A stretch of DNA of 64,000 bases, from NCBI GenBank assembly GCA_037783415.1, contig JAZGTN010000012.1, positions 186,001-250,000 on the forward strand, read 5' to 3'. Below the pieces are notes generated by a model that had not been told where the DNA came from, made no database searches, and saw only the letters and a program-made list of their open reading frames with translations. Source of the DNA: Leptasterias polaris (taxonomy: Eukaryota > Echinodermata > Asteroidea > Forcipulatida > Asteriidae). Each line of letters begins with the position of its first letter. Position 1 is the stretch's first letter. Positions 19,273 through 44,164 of the stretch are shown here, one piece after another. The translations under genes and the position numbers were made by a program.

Positions 19273-22200
19273 GGATACACAACCCGAGTATTACTCTGCC
19301 TACAAATACAATAACCTGGTAACCTGTGTGGAGGGTATGGTGTCGGTGCTTCAACCCCAGACATCTTGCCATCATGGACATCTAATATTAACTAGGAAAG
19401 GCCATGACCACATTCACAATCAAATCAGCGTTCATAGAAATGCTGAGTTGACATTTATGCCAAGCGTATGTATTGTACTGATATCTGGAGTTAGAAGTGA
19501 CGAAAAGGATGGGTTAAACCTGTTTTACATTTTTAAACTTAATACTGTTATCTGCAAACAAAATCAGTGACTGAGTTTGTAAAAGATGCACACTACTGAG
19601 CTGGTAAAGGTGCATACGTATTTACAGTAATACGGACACAATCATGGGTATGCACTTTTTGTTACAAAACATTGACATCAGAGAAATATTGCAGATCTTG
19701 TTTACATTGTACAGTATTTGACAAGATTATAAGTAATGATAATTCTTTGACAAAGCGCCGGATAATTGATTTATAAATATTGTTGAAATACAGTTATGCC
19801 TGTTGTTTTTAATATGTTTATTCGTAACAGGGACACAACAAAAATGTGTATCCATGATTGTGGCTGTGCACTAGGATGCACATGAAGCCTACTACAGTGC
19901 TTGTAGGCCTCGTACACATGCCTAAGTTCACGAACGTGTAAATAGCTTTTTATCAAGTAATGAACCACAACAGAAAACTGATTTGGTATTAAATTTTAAT
20001 TCAATTTTTGGGTGAACAAAGACAAATTTACTCAAACAGGATTTGAACCTGCGACCTATACCGTGCTGTCAATCTAATAACTGAGCTATCTAGCCCTAGT
20101 GTTGGTTCTTGCAGGTCTCCCTATTTCGTCAATATTCTTTTCGGGGGTGCCAGTCAAAGTTTCACTAGAACTATTTAATAGCTTTAAGAATGTCAAATGT
20201 TTTTATTTTCTTTATCGTTTAGTAGTTGACATTATATGCGGCACTACCTGTGTATAATGTACACATGTGTTTAGAAAAGAGTTGTCTGGAAACGAGTAAA
20301 ACAAATTTGACATACATGTAAACTGGTGGTAAAAAAGAATCCAAAATCATAATTAATAGGCCTAATACATGAATGTTTGCTTACAAAGTGTTTACACTCA
20401 GTCCTTGTAAACCATCCCCCACATATATGTCTCAGTGGCAATCATTCTCATTTCATGCGGTTTCTTACTAGTACGTAGTAGATTCAGCACATGTACAGTA
20501 TATATTCCAGTTGGCAGCCACACTGACCCTGCCTACACCTTCAATCTTCAGGGGTGAACTGCAAAAAGTTTCATTCCTCCTGTAAAACAATAAACAAAGA
20601 GCTGAAAAAGGTTTGACAACCTCGAGGTCAAGACCTGATCCCCAAGTGTATTTAAGTCAGCTGGTATGCCATGCCTAGGTGCATAATAATGGGTGCCATA
20701 CACATTAGGAGCTGAAGGTTCCTGGTTTGCATCATGACTGATGAGCCTGGCCCAACCCCAAGCTTCTCTCTCTCTCTCACTCTCACTCTACACCCCAAGC
20801 AGTGGAAACACAACAGACTACTGACTTCTCACACTGTTGCCCACTTGTTCTTACTTGGAACTGCTGCCCTAAAATAGGCCTAAAATTTGTCTTAAGTTTT
20901 CATGGAGTGTTTAATGTCATAAACAGATGAGGACTTTTCTTGCCCTGCTGGTATTTGTGTTGGAAATTGTTCATTTTAAAAGGAGTGGGTGATAGACAAG
21001 TTTTTAAAGATGTGTAGGAGGAACGGTGAATGCTTTCTTATTCCGTGGCGGCGGTAAGTGACCAACATATCTGAGTCATTGTTGTACATCTGGTGGAATA
21101 ATTTATTTGATTACCGGTTTTGTTTTAAATCTCTTTTTTTCGCTAAATGTTATTTGTTTATGTTATAGATTAAATGATGTGTACGGAGTAGCTTTCGTTC
21201 TGTCGGCAATGGAATAATAATAAGCTCTGGTTTTTGAATCTTTCAAATCGTCAAATTTTAATTACAAAGCATCAGTGTCCATGAAATATAGTGTTGTCAG
21301 TAATAATACTGGTTTTTCTAAAAGTAAATTAGAACATCTTTGCATTTAAGGAAAAAAATGAATTAAAATTTGGCATAACTAGTAATATGAGAAAAAAACT
21401 GACAATGATACTTTAGTGGAAGAGAAACTCTCACCAAGTTTGATTTATTAATTAATTTGCTTAGTACTGTACACTGCCTATAGTATTACATTTAGCATGA
21501 TATGTCTTGATTCTTGATTACAATTCCAGCCGTCACAGATACATTGTACTAAGTACACGTACACCAATGTACACATCGATACAAACCTGATCTTGGCTGC
21601 AGTAAATTGTTCATATGGGGTTACAGGTTGCATGCATGCTTATTATTGCATGGAGATCTATAATTGTCTGTGTGTAGAGTTTGTTTAATGGCATGGTTGA
21701 TTGGAAATGGCCATGGTATCAGGTTCTATTATTTTTTTTAACCGTCTGTGGTGAACCATAAACTGAGATCATTCCAGCAAGTGAAAAAGCATTGTGTGAG
21801 GTACACGTATACAGCTGTACTGTCCTAACTCCTACATTATGGTGGGAAAGCTGGACTCAATTCTCCAATCCGATTGTTAGAGTTTTACCCGTGCTGACTG
21901 TGGTTGTAATTCCGGGCTTTCCTGTAATCTTGACCAACAGGAAATACTTCAGAAGATGAGATTAAATCTGAGGATTACTGAACTAGGTGTGTAGTACCAT
22001 GGAGGTAGAAATAGTGTATACTGTACAGTACATGTATGTACCAACCATGTCAAAACAGTCACGCAGACATTACAGATGGTATTATTTAGTGGTGTTGTAC
22101 ATGTATAGTATTTAGCTATTTTTACAAACAAGTACTTGGAATGCAAGTTGTTGTTTTTTTAGTCAATTTCTGGGTAGCTTTGGTTTTTAAAGCAATTAGA

Positions 22201-23770
22201 CCTACATTTAATGAACACTTGTAAAAAGTATTGTTTTTTACAATATTGCTCTTTGCAACGCTTTTTGCAATTGTCCTTGTGTGAAATGTTGTTAAGCTTT
22301 CTTCATGTTAAAATATTTGAACGCGTATTGCTGTAGCGCCATGAGTAATATTAGAATGTGTGTTTTATAAATCCATTGTGAATGCTCAAAGTATTCAAAA
22401 TGGATAGGCCTAGGTTTACGTAGGACTTGTATCTGGTTTGAAGTTGTTTATACAGGAGATGCTGAATTTGATGAGGTTTGCATCCCATTTTGAACCATGC
22501 CAGCAATTTCTTTCTGTTATTGTCCAATGTTTGGGATTGACAACAACAGAATATGGTGGCAGCCTCCTGTGAATTGCTGACTGGTATTGCTGAGCATGAT
22601 ATTGATCATCAATAAAACCAGAAATTAAGGATTCCAGAGATGGTTTAAGGTGAACATTCAATTTGATTTAGTCTTGCTACAAATGGATTAAAAACAGCAA
22701 TTTATTTGCAATGGGACCGCAAAGTTACCTTGTTATCATCCGATGTTTCAGGACAACCATGCTCTTATCTTTGGTATTTACTTGTATATTAGAAACACGC
22801 TTAAGGCAATTCAGGACCGGCAAAAAAACCTTCTGTATATTAACCACATGATCTCATACTGTAACTTCCAAGGTTGTCCTAATGAGACTTGGAACAGTTT
22901 GGGCGATAATAATGTTTTTCCTTTTTAACTATCTCATATATTTACGTACCTTGAGATTTTGAGACCTTGACCAGTAAACAAGTTTAAAGGTTTTACCAAC
23001 CTTGGAGAAGATGGATGTAATTCAATAAATACATGTATGATCGGATTACAGATATTAAATGGAGCACCAACATTAATCCTGCTAATTGAATCAGGGTTTA
23101 AGGCAAGAGTATTGTACTGTATGATAGCGTGTCATGATGTACTGTAAATTACTCATTTACCAACATCTACAACAGTGTAAAAAACAAAAACAGTATGAAA
23201 GAATGAAAGATAAAGTTTGGTTTACAAATTTGTAAAAGTGTGATTTTAAATTCTAAAAACACCCTGACAACCATCCCTTGTCGGACTTCATGCTTCATGT
23301 GAATTTGTGGCTTTTGATTATTTGGCAAGCTACCTTTGTTTTATCTGGCTGGATGATTAATCAAACCCTATCCTTATTCTGCTCAGTTGAGTGTTTACAC
23401 CAATTTCAAACGTGTCTGTCATCACATGGAGGGAGAGATGTCAACTGGCTCTTGGGATTCTTGTTTATTGAAGGAATCGTTGACTCCTCATTATCATGGT
23501 CTGGAGGATGACCTACATTACACTGCACATTCACACACTAAAAATCTGAGGCTGATGCATTAGTCTTGATCTTCCTTGATGGATGGTCCATGATGTATAC
23601 GTGACAGGAGTGGCAATCTTGATGGACATAATCAGTCTGGGCTCTTCGTTCTTGACATTGGGATGTAGTTACTCTGTGTAGTCTCCTTGAGTATTGTATC
23701 ATGTACAGTGTATTACTAATTAGGGTTAATGTATTTTCATACTGCATTAATAATAATAATGATTAAGATT
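19273..23770. other. Long stretch without a recognisable gene
   Basis: AT-rich DNA with only short, random-looking ORFs, a tRNA-like fragment (20036-20097) and a TC-rich microsatellite near 20765-20790. A GTAAGT preceded by TTCCGTGGCGGCG at 21041-21058 resembles the donor of a 5' UTR exon, but nothing else supports it. Confidence 0.4.
20036..20097 (-). repeat. tRNA-like SINE head fragment
   Basis: On the minus strand, TAGATAGCTCAGTTATTAGA (A-box-like) and GGTCGCAGGTTCAAATCCTG (B-box-like) have tRNA spacing. The flanking bases do not pair as an acceptor stem, so a degenerate SINE or tRNA pseudogene is likelier than a working tRNA. Confidence 0.45.
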
Positions 23771-24775
23771 TAGTAAGGGTGGACGATATGACGATATTAT
23801 CGTCGCGATGCGATATTGAAACAATATCGACAATGTCGATGATGGTTTTTAAAAATATCAAAATATCGCGATATTCGCGATATTATATAAAATAGACGAT
23901 ATGGTTTTAAAGAAAGCTTTATCACGCTCAAAGGGTTCCAATTTTTGTAGGCCATTCAATAATTTGGACGGCGACCAGGCCTCAATATTTGTAAACGCTA
24001 GTTTTTGTTTATGTAAATGCCGCAAAATCAGACTTAGTTGAATGAATTGGGGCTTTCGAATTGTATATAGAAGGAAACCGGTCCCATTGTGTACGTCTTC
24101 CCATCTAGCCATGGTTGTCTTTTTCTTCGTGGCATCGCCGAACGTGATCGGCACAGGCTGATTGGCTGATTTCTGACTGGCCGCTTTCCGATTGGCCGAA
24201 ATTCACTAGATTGGCGTGAATAATTATGACGTCATGCTTCTCACAGCGCTGCCATTCAATAGTATTTATCACCTCGATCCCGCGGATGTGCTTGCTCTTA
24301 ACTTAGTAAACTTTATAGTAAGGGGGTGAAGGAAGGGCGCGTAGCTGTGGGAGCGAAAAGGCGAGGGAAATTCCCTTGATAAGAAATCACTGCGTGGTCG
24401 GGAAACGTCGGGAGAACGTTTCTACATAACACGCACATGTACGGGATCGGAATAAATGTCGAGGCACCAGCTTTTAGAGAGCGCAACGTTCAATCGTTGA
24501 GGTAAAACCATGAATTAATTGTGTCGGAGCCAGTTATAAAAAGCACATAAAAATGTAAGACGTTTTGTTTTCATGGAATATGGATATTAAATTCAGTGAT
24601 TTTTTTCTCAGCGGTTTATCCATACAGTCATGTCTTGTTTGTTTATTCTATTGCTCATGTCCTGTAAAATCGTTTTTCCGTGTTCGACAATTTTTCACGA
24701 TATATCGACATATCGGCGATATTAACCCGACGATATATCGCCAGTCAAAATTTACGATATTGTCCAGGGCTACTG
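23771..24775. mobile_element. Non-autonomous DNA transposon with CGATAT-rich ends
   Basis: The ends TAGTAAGGGTGGACGATAT and ATATTGTCCAGGGCTACTG are imperfect inverted repeats, followed inward on both sides by clusters of CGATAT/TATCG. Such ends are typical of hAT (ZBED-like) elements. I find no matching 8-bp target duplication and no transposase; the 98-codon minus-strand ORF is not recognised. Confidence 0.55.
24156..24240. promoter_or_regulatory. CCAAT/CRE cluster inside the CGATAT-end transposon
   Basis: Three ATTGG boxes (inverted CCAAT) at 24161, 24191 and 24210, spaced 30 and 19 bp, are followed by a perfect CRE palindrome TGACGTCA at 24227-24234. This is a promoter-like arrangement (NF-Y and CREB/ATF sites) about 2.2 kb upstream of the first coding exon of PAK. 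Function is inferred, not shown. Confidence 0.35.
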
Positions 24776-26436
24776 TATATCATCATAATTTGCCTAAAAG
24801 ATGCTCAACTTAGGTGGTTCACTAAGTTATAGATAATGACTTGAAAGCAATGCCAGAGAGGCAGCATTGAAACCATCAATGTCAGTGTTTGCTGCATTTA
24901 TACATGTGTACACGTGTACATGTATGTATCGTTTGCATAGCCTTTTGATTTCGACTGTTAGGCCATTCTACATTATGAACAGTTTGTAATTTTTTTTCCC
25001 TCTCTGTCTTGTATTCAAATGGTTGAAGATCTGTAAATTTGGTTTTTAATTTCAGTGTTCAGTGCACATCCATTTACATTACAGGCATGTGTACACAATA
25101 CGGACCCTTGTGCTTTTCTGTTAGGAAAAATGACAATATCGAAAGTACATACTTGGGAACCATGGAGGATTGATAACACTGAGGAACTTTAAATTCCACA
25201 AGTACTCTGTGTACAAGTGTACATGGTACATTTACATGTAACTATATCTGATGGTGCACAGTGCACATTCCGCAACCTATAAATATGGGAAACACTTTTC
25301 ACTCTTCTTAAGCTTGATAAAAACTAGTGAGTGTTTATTCCTGTTGTTGCTTATTGGCTTGTTAAAGCTCAACCTTGATGAATCAAGTGGCATTTTCACT
25401 GGTCCACATTTCATATTAATTAGGAATGCTTTTTAATACTGAAATAGCCAGCCGGACCACTTGTTGAAGATTTTGAGTGGGGAGACAAACGTTTGGAAAA
25501 GTGTGTCTACTGTATGCTGCATTCCTTTAAAACGTACATACTGGTCGTCAGATGTTTTAACTAGGGAGAACACTGGTGTACACTGTCTGTGTCCTTGTTC
25601 AATGTACGTATGTTGTGAGGGAATGTGGCATACTATTTAGACAACACTTTTCTGAACAGTTGTCTCCTGTCTTGTAATCAAACCATAGTTGCCCACGCTC
25701 TCCCTGTCTCGGATTTGCAAACATGTACAGAATATGAGAAGACTGCTGTGGTCACCTCTGACCTTTGGGTCATCCGTCATGCCGAGATCTCTATTCTGAT
25801 CATGTACAAAATACCCATGAGCTCCCAAGTATTTTATCTGGAGTTCACAGTAGGTTGCTCTGATATCAGGCAGACACAGACTATCAAGGGACTGAAGAAT
25901 GTCCCATAATCAGTGTACATAGTGTACATGTATGTAGTGCTAACTTGGAAATAGAGTGCAGTTGACAGTTGATATGTGTAGTCACTCTATGGTAAAGTAG
26001 ACTGGGCCGGTGGAGACCGTATCAGAACTTTGGCTGGATTCCTCTCTCTGTATGATGTAGATTACTAGAAGTCGTCAGCTGCTTTTTGGAATCTTTTGTG
26101 GAAGAGGGATGCTGTTCGCTCTGTGGCATGCATTTGGAATATTAAACCAAGTCTTGAAGTGAAGAGTTCCTCCAAAAGTAGGCTTCTGGTGAAACCTCGC
26201 TTTTTATAACAGAACAAATGTTCCCTTTTTGAAAAAAAAAATTTGCTTGAAAAGTGAAATGATGGTTTGTGTGTTGTTGCTCTACTCTGTGAGAATTGTT
26301 TTACTTTTACTACTTTGTACTTTGTAGAGAACATAAATGTACATTGTACGGAATGTCCAGGAGCACAACAAATTGGAATGTATTCCCTTTGTAAATTTGA
26401 AGTAACTAACTCTGTCCTTGTCTTTTACATTCACAG
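24776..26436. other. Upstream flank of the PAK coding region
   Basis: No coding exon is seen. Any 5' UTR exon of the PAK gene would have to lie here or further left, because the ATG exon begins with an acceptor (TTTTACATTCACAG) at 26436. Confidence 0.4.
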
Positions 26437-26440
26437 AAAA

Positions 26441-37791
<11,351 letters not shown>

Positions 37792-38846
37792 AGACTTTGG
37801 TAACATTTGTAGATAGTCTACGCTCACGACTAGGTTGTACATTACTTGTATATTATTGGCTAATTACACAGCTTTTAGAGTGGGCTGTTTGTGTATTTTT
37901 TCCGGAAGAATTTTGTATCAGCTTTAACCAAATAGTATGAAAACGGGAAGACCTAACTGAAAGGGAAGGTACAGCACTGGATTTGAGAACATTCATTTTT
38001 TATTTCCACCTGGCTTTCAGGAATTGCATTAATTAATTTTCTCAGGATGTCTCCATTTTCCCAATCAGAGCATTTAAATGAATTTGAGGGTGGAAGAGCA
38101 AGATAGTCTGACATAATTTTTGGTGCAATGAGATACAGTAGTTATTGCCATCAGGAAATGGCGGAAACTAGACACAGGTAGTCACAGTATGATCAATTCA
38201 TAACAATTTGTTCTAAGGTTTTATGAAAACAGAGCAGAAAGAAAAAAATGTTACTGGACATCAGCATTTTGTTGCCGAGCATAGTGTGTATTTCCTCCAG
38301 ATGAAAAGCACTCGGAAATTGTTATTTCAATTGGTCTTCCACCAATGATGCACCTTGCCTTTGAACCTATTTAGAAACCATAGAAACCCAAAACAAAGCA
38401 AAGATTGAATTCATGCAGAGCCTGGGTGTGGACATGGGTCTTTATTTACTCAGTCTCCACAGCAAAGATCTGAGACTTAACAACAAGCAGTTGACCAAGA
38501 TTGCGCAGAGGGACACGGGTTTTACTTGTCTCGATTTCACAAAGCACTAAGATTCATCTTAACTGGGTTGTCAATATCGCCACAGCGATTTGTATTGTGA
38601 CATTACTTTTTGCTTAGCAATTAAGACATACACATCTTAAGATCAGTCATAGCTCTTTGTGGAATCCAGTATCTCCTTGCTCATAATGTGCACCTATTTT
38701 GTTGGTAACGATGTACCAATGTTTCTTTTTCTTCTTTGATGACAAGTAACATCATCAACAACAAGTTGTGCTGGGTCATGTGCATGTAGGAAAACAAAAT
38801 CATGCACGCATTGTATGAAGCTCCTTGATGTACTTGACCTCCAACT

Positions 38847-38963
38847 GTGACGTCATGATATTGCTCCATCGCTCCATTATTATGCACGAAGGGCGGGATG
38901 GGTACGTACTAAACAATAGTTCGTGCAAAATAATGGAGCGATGGAACAATAGCATGATGTCAC
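38847..38963. repeat. Foldback element, 44-bp arms
   Basis: Arms at 38847-38890 and 38920-38963 are inverted with a few mismatches (GTGACGTCATGATATTGC against GCATGATGTCAC). The loop is about 29 bp. The left arm includes TGACGTCA. Confidence 0.7.
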
Positions 38964-39727
38964 AGGTGTAGGTTTAGTCGCATAATGCCCTCGGTGTGCG
39001 CGCCATTCCTGGATATACAGATGGCTCTCGGCTTCGCCCACAAATGACTTGCACCTCGGGCATTAACCTTAACGTAATGTACACAAGGTTTAAGCCAGGA
39101 TTTGGTAAAAGGGTGTCCAAATCTGCTGGAAATTTAAAAACTGGGTGTCCAAATTGTTCACTTACAATACATTTACATGTAAATGACAGATGAAACAGGG
39201 TGTCCAAATTTAAAACAGGGTGTCCAAAAGACACCCAGACACCCTTCTGGCTAACACTATGAATGTACATCTACTTTGTTTTTATGTACTGTAGATCACA
39301 CAACAAAATAAGTATTCATTTCTAAATAGGTCTACATGTGTCATTTACTCTTCCTGTATGAGTTGTATATATGATTTTATTAACAGTAATTGCCTTATAC
39401 CAGTAGGAGCTTAATTTTGAAATATATGTACAGTAGGTGATTTTCCTGTACGTTTTTGTATGAAATGCTTTAGGTGGTAAAGGTGTCAATTCATGTAGAC
39501 AGTACTGCAGTTATTATTATTTTTTTCTTTGCGATTGTTTCCCTTCATCTCTTATTCTTATCAAGACCCTCCCTGATGAGTGGTTTACTTCACTAAGGCA
39601 AGCAAGCATGTCTTGTTGATTTATAGGGTCAGGCTATTTCAGAGAAGTTAAACTAAGTAACCAAACCTGCCAGGTTTTGCACTTCATGTAGCTGAGAAAA
39701 AATGCTGACTCGTTGAGGTACATTTCA

Positions 39728-40076
39728 ATAATAATAATAATAATAATAATAATAACTAGTTCTTATATAGCGCATTTTACAATAACGTATCAATGCGCTT
39801 TACATTAGTGCCCTGGTCAATAACATTCCTTTAATCTTTCTCAGCTCCCTGGGGAGTATACAGCCCTGGGCTGCCATGGCGCTCTGAAGGCTTTTTCAAA
39901 CACAATATCAACCTCTACCCTTGCAGGTACCCATTTATACCCCTGGGTGAAGAAAAGCAATTATAGCAAAGTGTCTTGCTCAAGGACACAAGCGTCATGA
40001 CCGGGACTCGAACCCACACCCCGATGACTAACTCACCAGAACTTGAATCCGATGCTCTTAACCACTAGGCCATGAC
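39728..40076 (-). mobile_element. tRNA-derived SINE with (AAT)n tail
   Basis: Minus strand: TGGCCTAGTGGTTAAGAGC head, GTGTGGGTTCGAGTCCCGGT B box, body, then an (ATT)n tail at 39728-39755. Body variant GGGTATAAATGGGTACC differs from the copy at 7229. Confidence 0.8.
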
Positions 40077-41441
40077 ACCCTACAAGCATCAGTTAAAACA
40101 TCAGGCAGCCGTGAATGCATGCTCAAAAATGCATGCTCAAGATGCTTACAAAAAGGGTCAGAATGGCTATCATTTTAATGCCTCAAATGGTGCCCTGATT
40201 TGGAAGTTTGTACAAAATAGAAAATTGGGTGCTTATGGGCTCTCTTAGTGAAATATGCTTTTGCAATTCTGTGGCTAAAAAAACATTGATCAAAGACATC
40301 TGGCAATCCTGGGAAAGATGGATGGGCCCCATGGTCAAGCTCACTCTCAAGCTTGTTCCTACTGTTACCCAAGCAGGTTCCTACTTGAACCAAAACAGGT
40401 TCCTCCTGGAACCCAAGCAGGTTCCTACTGGAACTTTGACCTTCTTTCTCTACAAAGTTAAAAACGCTGCTTTCTTCTCGATGTTGATTTAGGGTATGAG
40501 ACTGAGAGATCAAAATCAATACAATCAATGCAAGTTAGTTGCATAACTGTAAACTCCAAACCCACTGCTCTTTAACTTCCAACAGCAAGTATTATTTTCC
40601 TTGTATGTTTTCGATGGTTAAACTTGAAATCCCAGCATTCAAAATTTTCTTTCCCCCCCCCCCCAGATTTTGTATTTAGTTTAACAGATCTAATGAGGAT
40701 TAATGTACTATTTTATATTGACAAATTAATTTTACGTTTATAGAGTGTCATTTTGTCCCATAGTTTATGATCAAAGCAGTGTGCTTAGAGAAATTATATT
40801 TTATACTGCTATCTGCCCTGCTGCACAATTTAATATCTCACACTGTGTAAATAGTCCAGTAGGCTTAGTTGATCAAGTTAACAGTTCTTCCATAAAAACA
40901 CAAAAACTATGGCCAGGTTCTTTTGATATTACTCTAATAGAGTAATATAACAGTGGTTTTATTTTGTTAGCAGTTACTCTAGTCAGTTGATTGGTAGCAA
41001 GTTGAGATTCTTGAAAAATCAGTACTTCTTTGTTTAAAGCAGGCTGGTTGTCTGGTGATGTATATGAGGTATCAAGTTTATGGGCCACACTGAGATGGTA
41101 GGTGACAGAAGTTATGAATTCGTCGCTTCAGTTCAAATACATGTAAGTTGTATCTGGATTGTCCAAACAATGTTGTATCCCGCACGAAAATGCTCCATGC
41201 GAATATGTGTTTTGGTGCCTATTTGTTTTGTGTGAACATCCTGGTTATTTTAAAGTGAGATATGACATTTTGACACTTTCAAGCTCGCTCATAATGTAAA
41301 CGCTATTTTAGATGATACAACGTTTTTCACTGGCGACGAATTTAATTCAGGTCACTTGGTCAGCATTCTCAAGTTACATGTACTTTGAAACGTTGTAAGA
41401 TTCGCGGTTTGGAGTCTAGAATCAAACAGTGGTAAGGTACA

Positions 41442-41637
41442 GGGCCGAATTTCATAGAGCTACTAAAGCACAACGAAACTAGCTAAGCACAACAGAAAAA
41501 TGCTTACCAGAATAAGGTCACCAGGCAAAATACAATTTTACAATGTACCGCCAGTGATTGGTACCCTGCTCATTTTTGCTCAGCGGAAAATTGCTGAGCA
41601 CTGTTTTCTGCTCAAGCAGCTTTATGGAACTGGGCCC
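41442..41637. mobile_element. MITE-1 copy
   Basis: GGGCCGAATTTCATAGAGC to GCTTTATGGAACTGGGCCC, with the usual inner CTAAGCACAACAGAA and GCTCAGCGGAAAATTGCTGA blocks. Confidence 0.8.
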
Positions 41638-44164
41638 GATGTTCTGCACTTACCGTCAATTTTAGAATAATTTGGCTTGTTTACAATAGTTTAAAATACA
41701 GCAACTTAAAATTATTCCAGGAACTGACAGTCAGAGCACAAGTTAAGAATGTCTTGCGGTAAAGTTACTGCAACCGAAAATTCAACCCAAACGTGTTTGT
41801 AGACAATTCTGTAGACGAAGCTGTAAAGGAAATATCCGTGGATATTTGTTTTCACGGAATAACAAGTTTTTTCTTGTTTCCAATTGTTAAATTTTGTTTT
41901 TGCTAGGTCTGGCTCAATTTGCATATTTGCTGTATTGGTTGTCGTTTGATTGTATTCTTAATTATGTACATGCATCTCTAAAACAGTTTATTTTATTGCA
42001 CTCTTCCTGCACTAAGTTTTAGTTTTAATTCTAACATTGAATGTTGGTAATAATCCTATTTTAAAATCATATATGTTTTAATTTATACCCTTTTCTTTGA
42101 ATTTTTTATGAAAATACTGTTTTCGGAAAGGTGTGGGAGGTTGATTCATGTACACGAATCTGTCTGATCATTTTAAACAACAAATACTTTTATAAGTTCT
42201 GCCGTTGTACCCAAAATTGGGTTTGTAGTATTTCTGTTGTCGATAGGTTTTTTTTTATACACCAAGTTTCATACAGTTTTCTGTAATAGTTTTCAGTGCA
42301 GTACTATACATGAATAAGATAAGGGGGCCTCTGAAAGTATTCTTCCTCCCCTTTTTAAATTTAATGATTAATTTAAGAACCATATTTAGGTTTGATGGAA
42401 ATGAAATATTCACAAGTAAAAAAACGTTTAAACAATTTATGACAAAATGAGTGTTGATTTTATGTAAGTTGTACCCGAAATGAGTTGAAGACAAGCAGTA
42501 TTCTAATGAAATTGTACTAAAAATTAATTTGACAAACAATTGTTTAAACCTTTTAAAAAGTTGTTCCATGTTCGGAACAACTGCTTTGTTCAATTTGTAA
42601 TTTAGTTGGACGAAGTTGTACAATGACTTGACAATGAGCACCCTTAAAAAGTCACCTGGAAAAATTAGTACTAATTATGTATTCATAGAAAGTATTCACA
42701 AAAGTTTCAAAATAAGTCTGTTAATTACCAAAACAAAAACTAGGGGAACATTTAAGGCCTAAGAAACTGTATATGGAAATGTTAGCCACCATCATTGATT
42801 TGCATAATGCCATTTGTTGAGATTTTTCAGTTTGGTCTTAGACTTGCCTACAATTACTCCTAATATTGTAAACAAACTATTTATACTACAACATGTACAC
42901 TTTGTTTAATACCGTGTACTTGGGGTTGTTTTGTTGTGGCATGTTTTGTAGCTCAATAAAAAATGATGGTCTTATGACTATTGAACCTTTCAAAGTTGTA
43001 TGCTTCGTGACCACTTTATTTAGTGTGTTATTTAGTGTGTTCAATGTTGTTTGAATAATTTGTTGTTTACTTATACTGGGTTTATGTTTAACCTGAAAGA
43101 AAGCCGTCTGCAATCTGAGGAGGCTGCAATTGCGTAACTTTGTGGGGCGGGAAGGGTGACCCCCTTAATTGATGTTCATGCCCTCTTTACCCTCATACTG
43201 GATCCCCTTAATACCCAATCATCATAATCATACAATTGAAAACTGTATACCATCATTAGACATGTTAGAATTTCAGAAACACGCATAGCTAATTATGTTG
43301 GAAAATTGAAGACAAAAGGAAGATAAACAAATTTATTCTTTCTTTTGAAGTTTTAATATGCGATTTCTTAGTATGCTCTTTTCGCTGGGGCTCAACATGT
43401 CTGTTTTCTGTTGCATGGCGATTTGTTGGTATTTTCTTCGAAGTTTCTGTTTACTTTTTATCATTCTATCGTATGCTATAAATTAGTCTTGTATTTTTAA
43501 TTAATAGCGCCTGTGAGCCATAAATGGTATAGAGGGCGCTTTTTACGAAGTCTGCCCAACCTTGCTCTCACAGACAGTGAGGTCGAAATATCAAATTACG
43601 AGGTTGAGAATTCCCGCAAGGCTCCCAGACTTCGTTACATTAAATCAAAGCCCAAGGTGGTAAAGATAGCCTGTTCATTTGTACAGTTGCATTTGCGCAT
43701 GCCTACAGCGTTAAAATTGTCCTGACAACGTTCCTGCCGATCCAACCAAGCTGCCTTGAGTGGAACTTGACGAACAAATTATGTTACTTATTTGACGAAA
43801 GCTACATTTCTGACGTAAGTGATTTGTTTTAGCAAATTAATGTGTTTATTTAGGATTAAATTGTTTATTTGGTTCATAAATACTGCACGTCACCTTAAAA
43901 AATAAGGTAAATCTGAAGGCTTAAAAAAAGCGGTCACACTAAAACTACAACTGACGACGCCTGAGCTGACGACAACTGCCGACAACAAATTTTAAATGCA
44001 CTTTCATACACTGTTTAAACAAAAATATACCTTTAAATATTTGTGTAAGAAGACTAGAGTCAGGCTTTTAGTGCGACCCAAAAAAAGTAGTAATTGGTTT
44101 GAACTGAATTTTAATTGACTTAGGAAAACTTGCCACATCCGACCTTCAGTCACTACTAGTAGTA
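41638..44164. other. Stretch without a recognisable gene
   Basis: AT-rich with short ORFs that match nothing I know. Confidence 0.4.

Larger units (their letters stand above)
37792..41441. other. PAK 3' flank
   Basis: No gene is seen. It holds a 117-bp foldback (38847-38963), five short GGGTGTCCAAA repeats between 39105 and 39235, a SINE (39728-40076) and a C-tract near 40652-40666. Confidence 0.5.

Noticed and set aside
20036..20097. Functional tRNA gene on the minus strand
   Set aside because: The internal boxes are present but no 7-bp acceptor stem pairs, and similar tRNA-like heads here belong to SINEs.
21030..21060. 5' UTR exon of PAK ending at GTAAGT
   Set aside because: A single donor-like motif in 5 kb of AT-rich DNA is expected by chance; nothing else supports it.
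23858..24154. 98-codon minus-strand ORF as a transposase remnant
   Set aside because: No hAT or BED-finger motif is visible in it.
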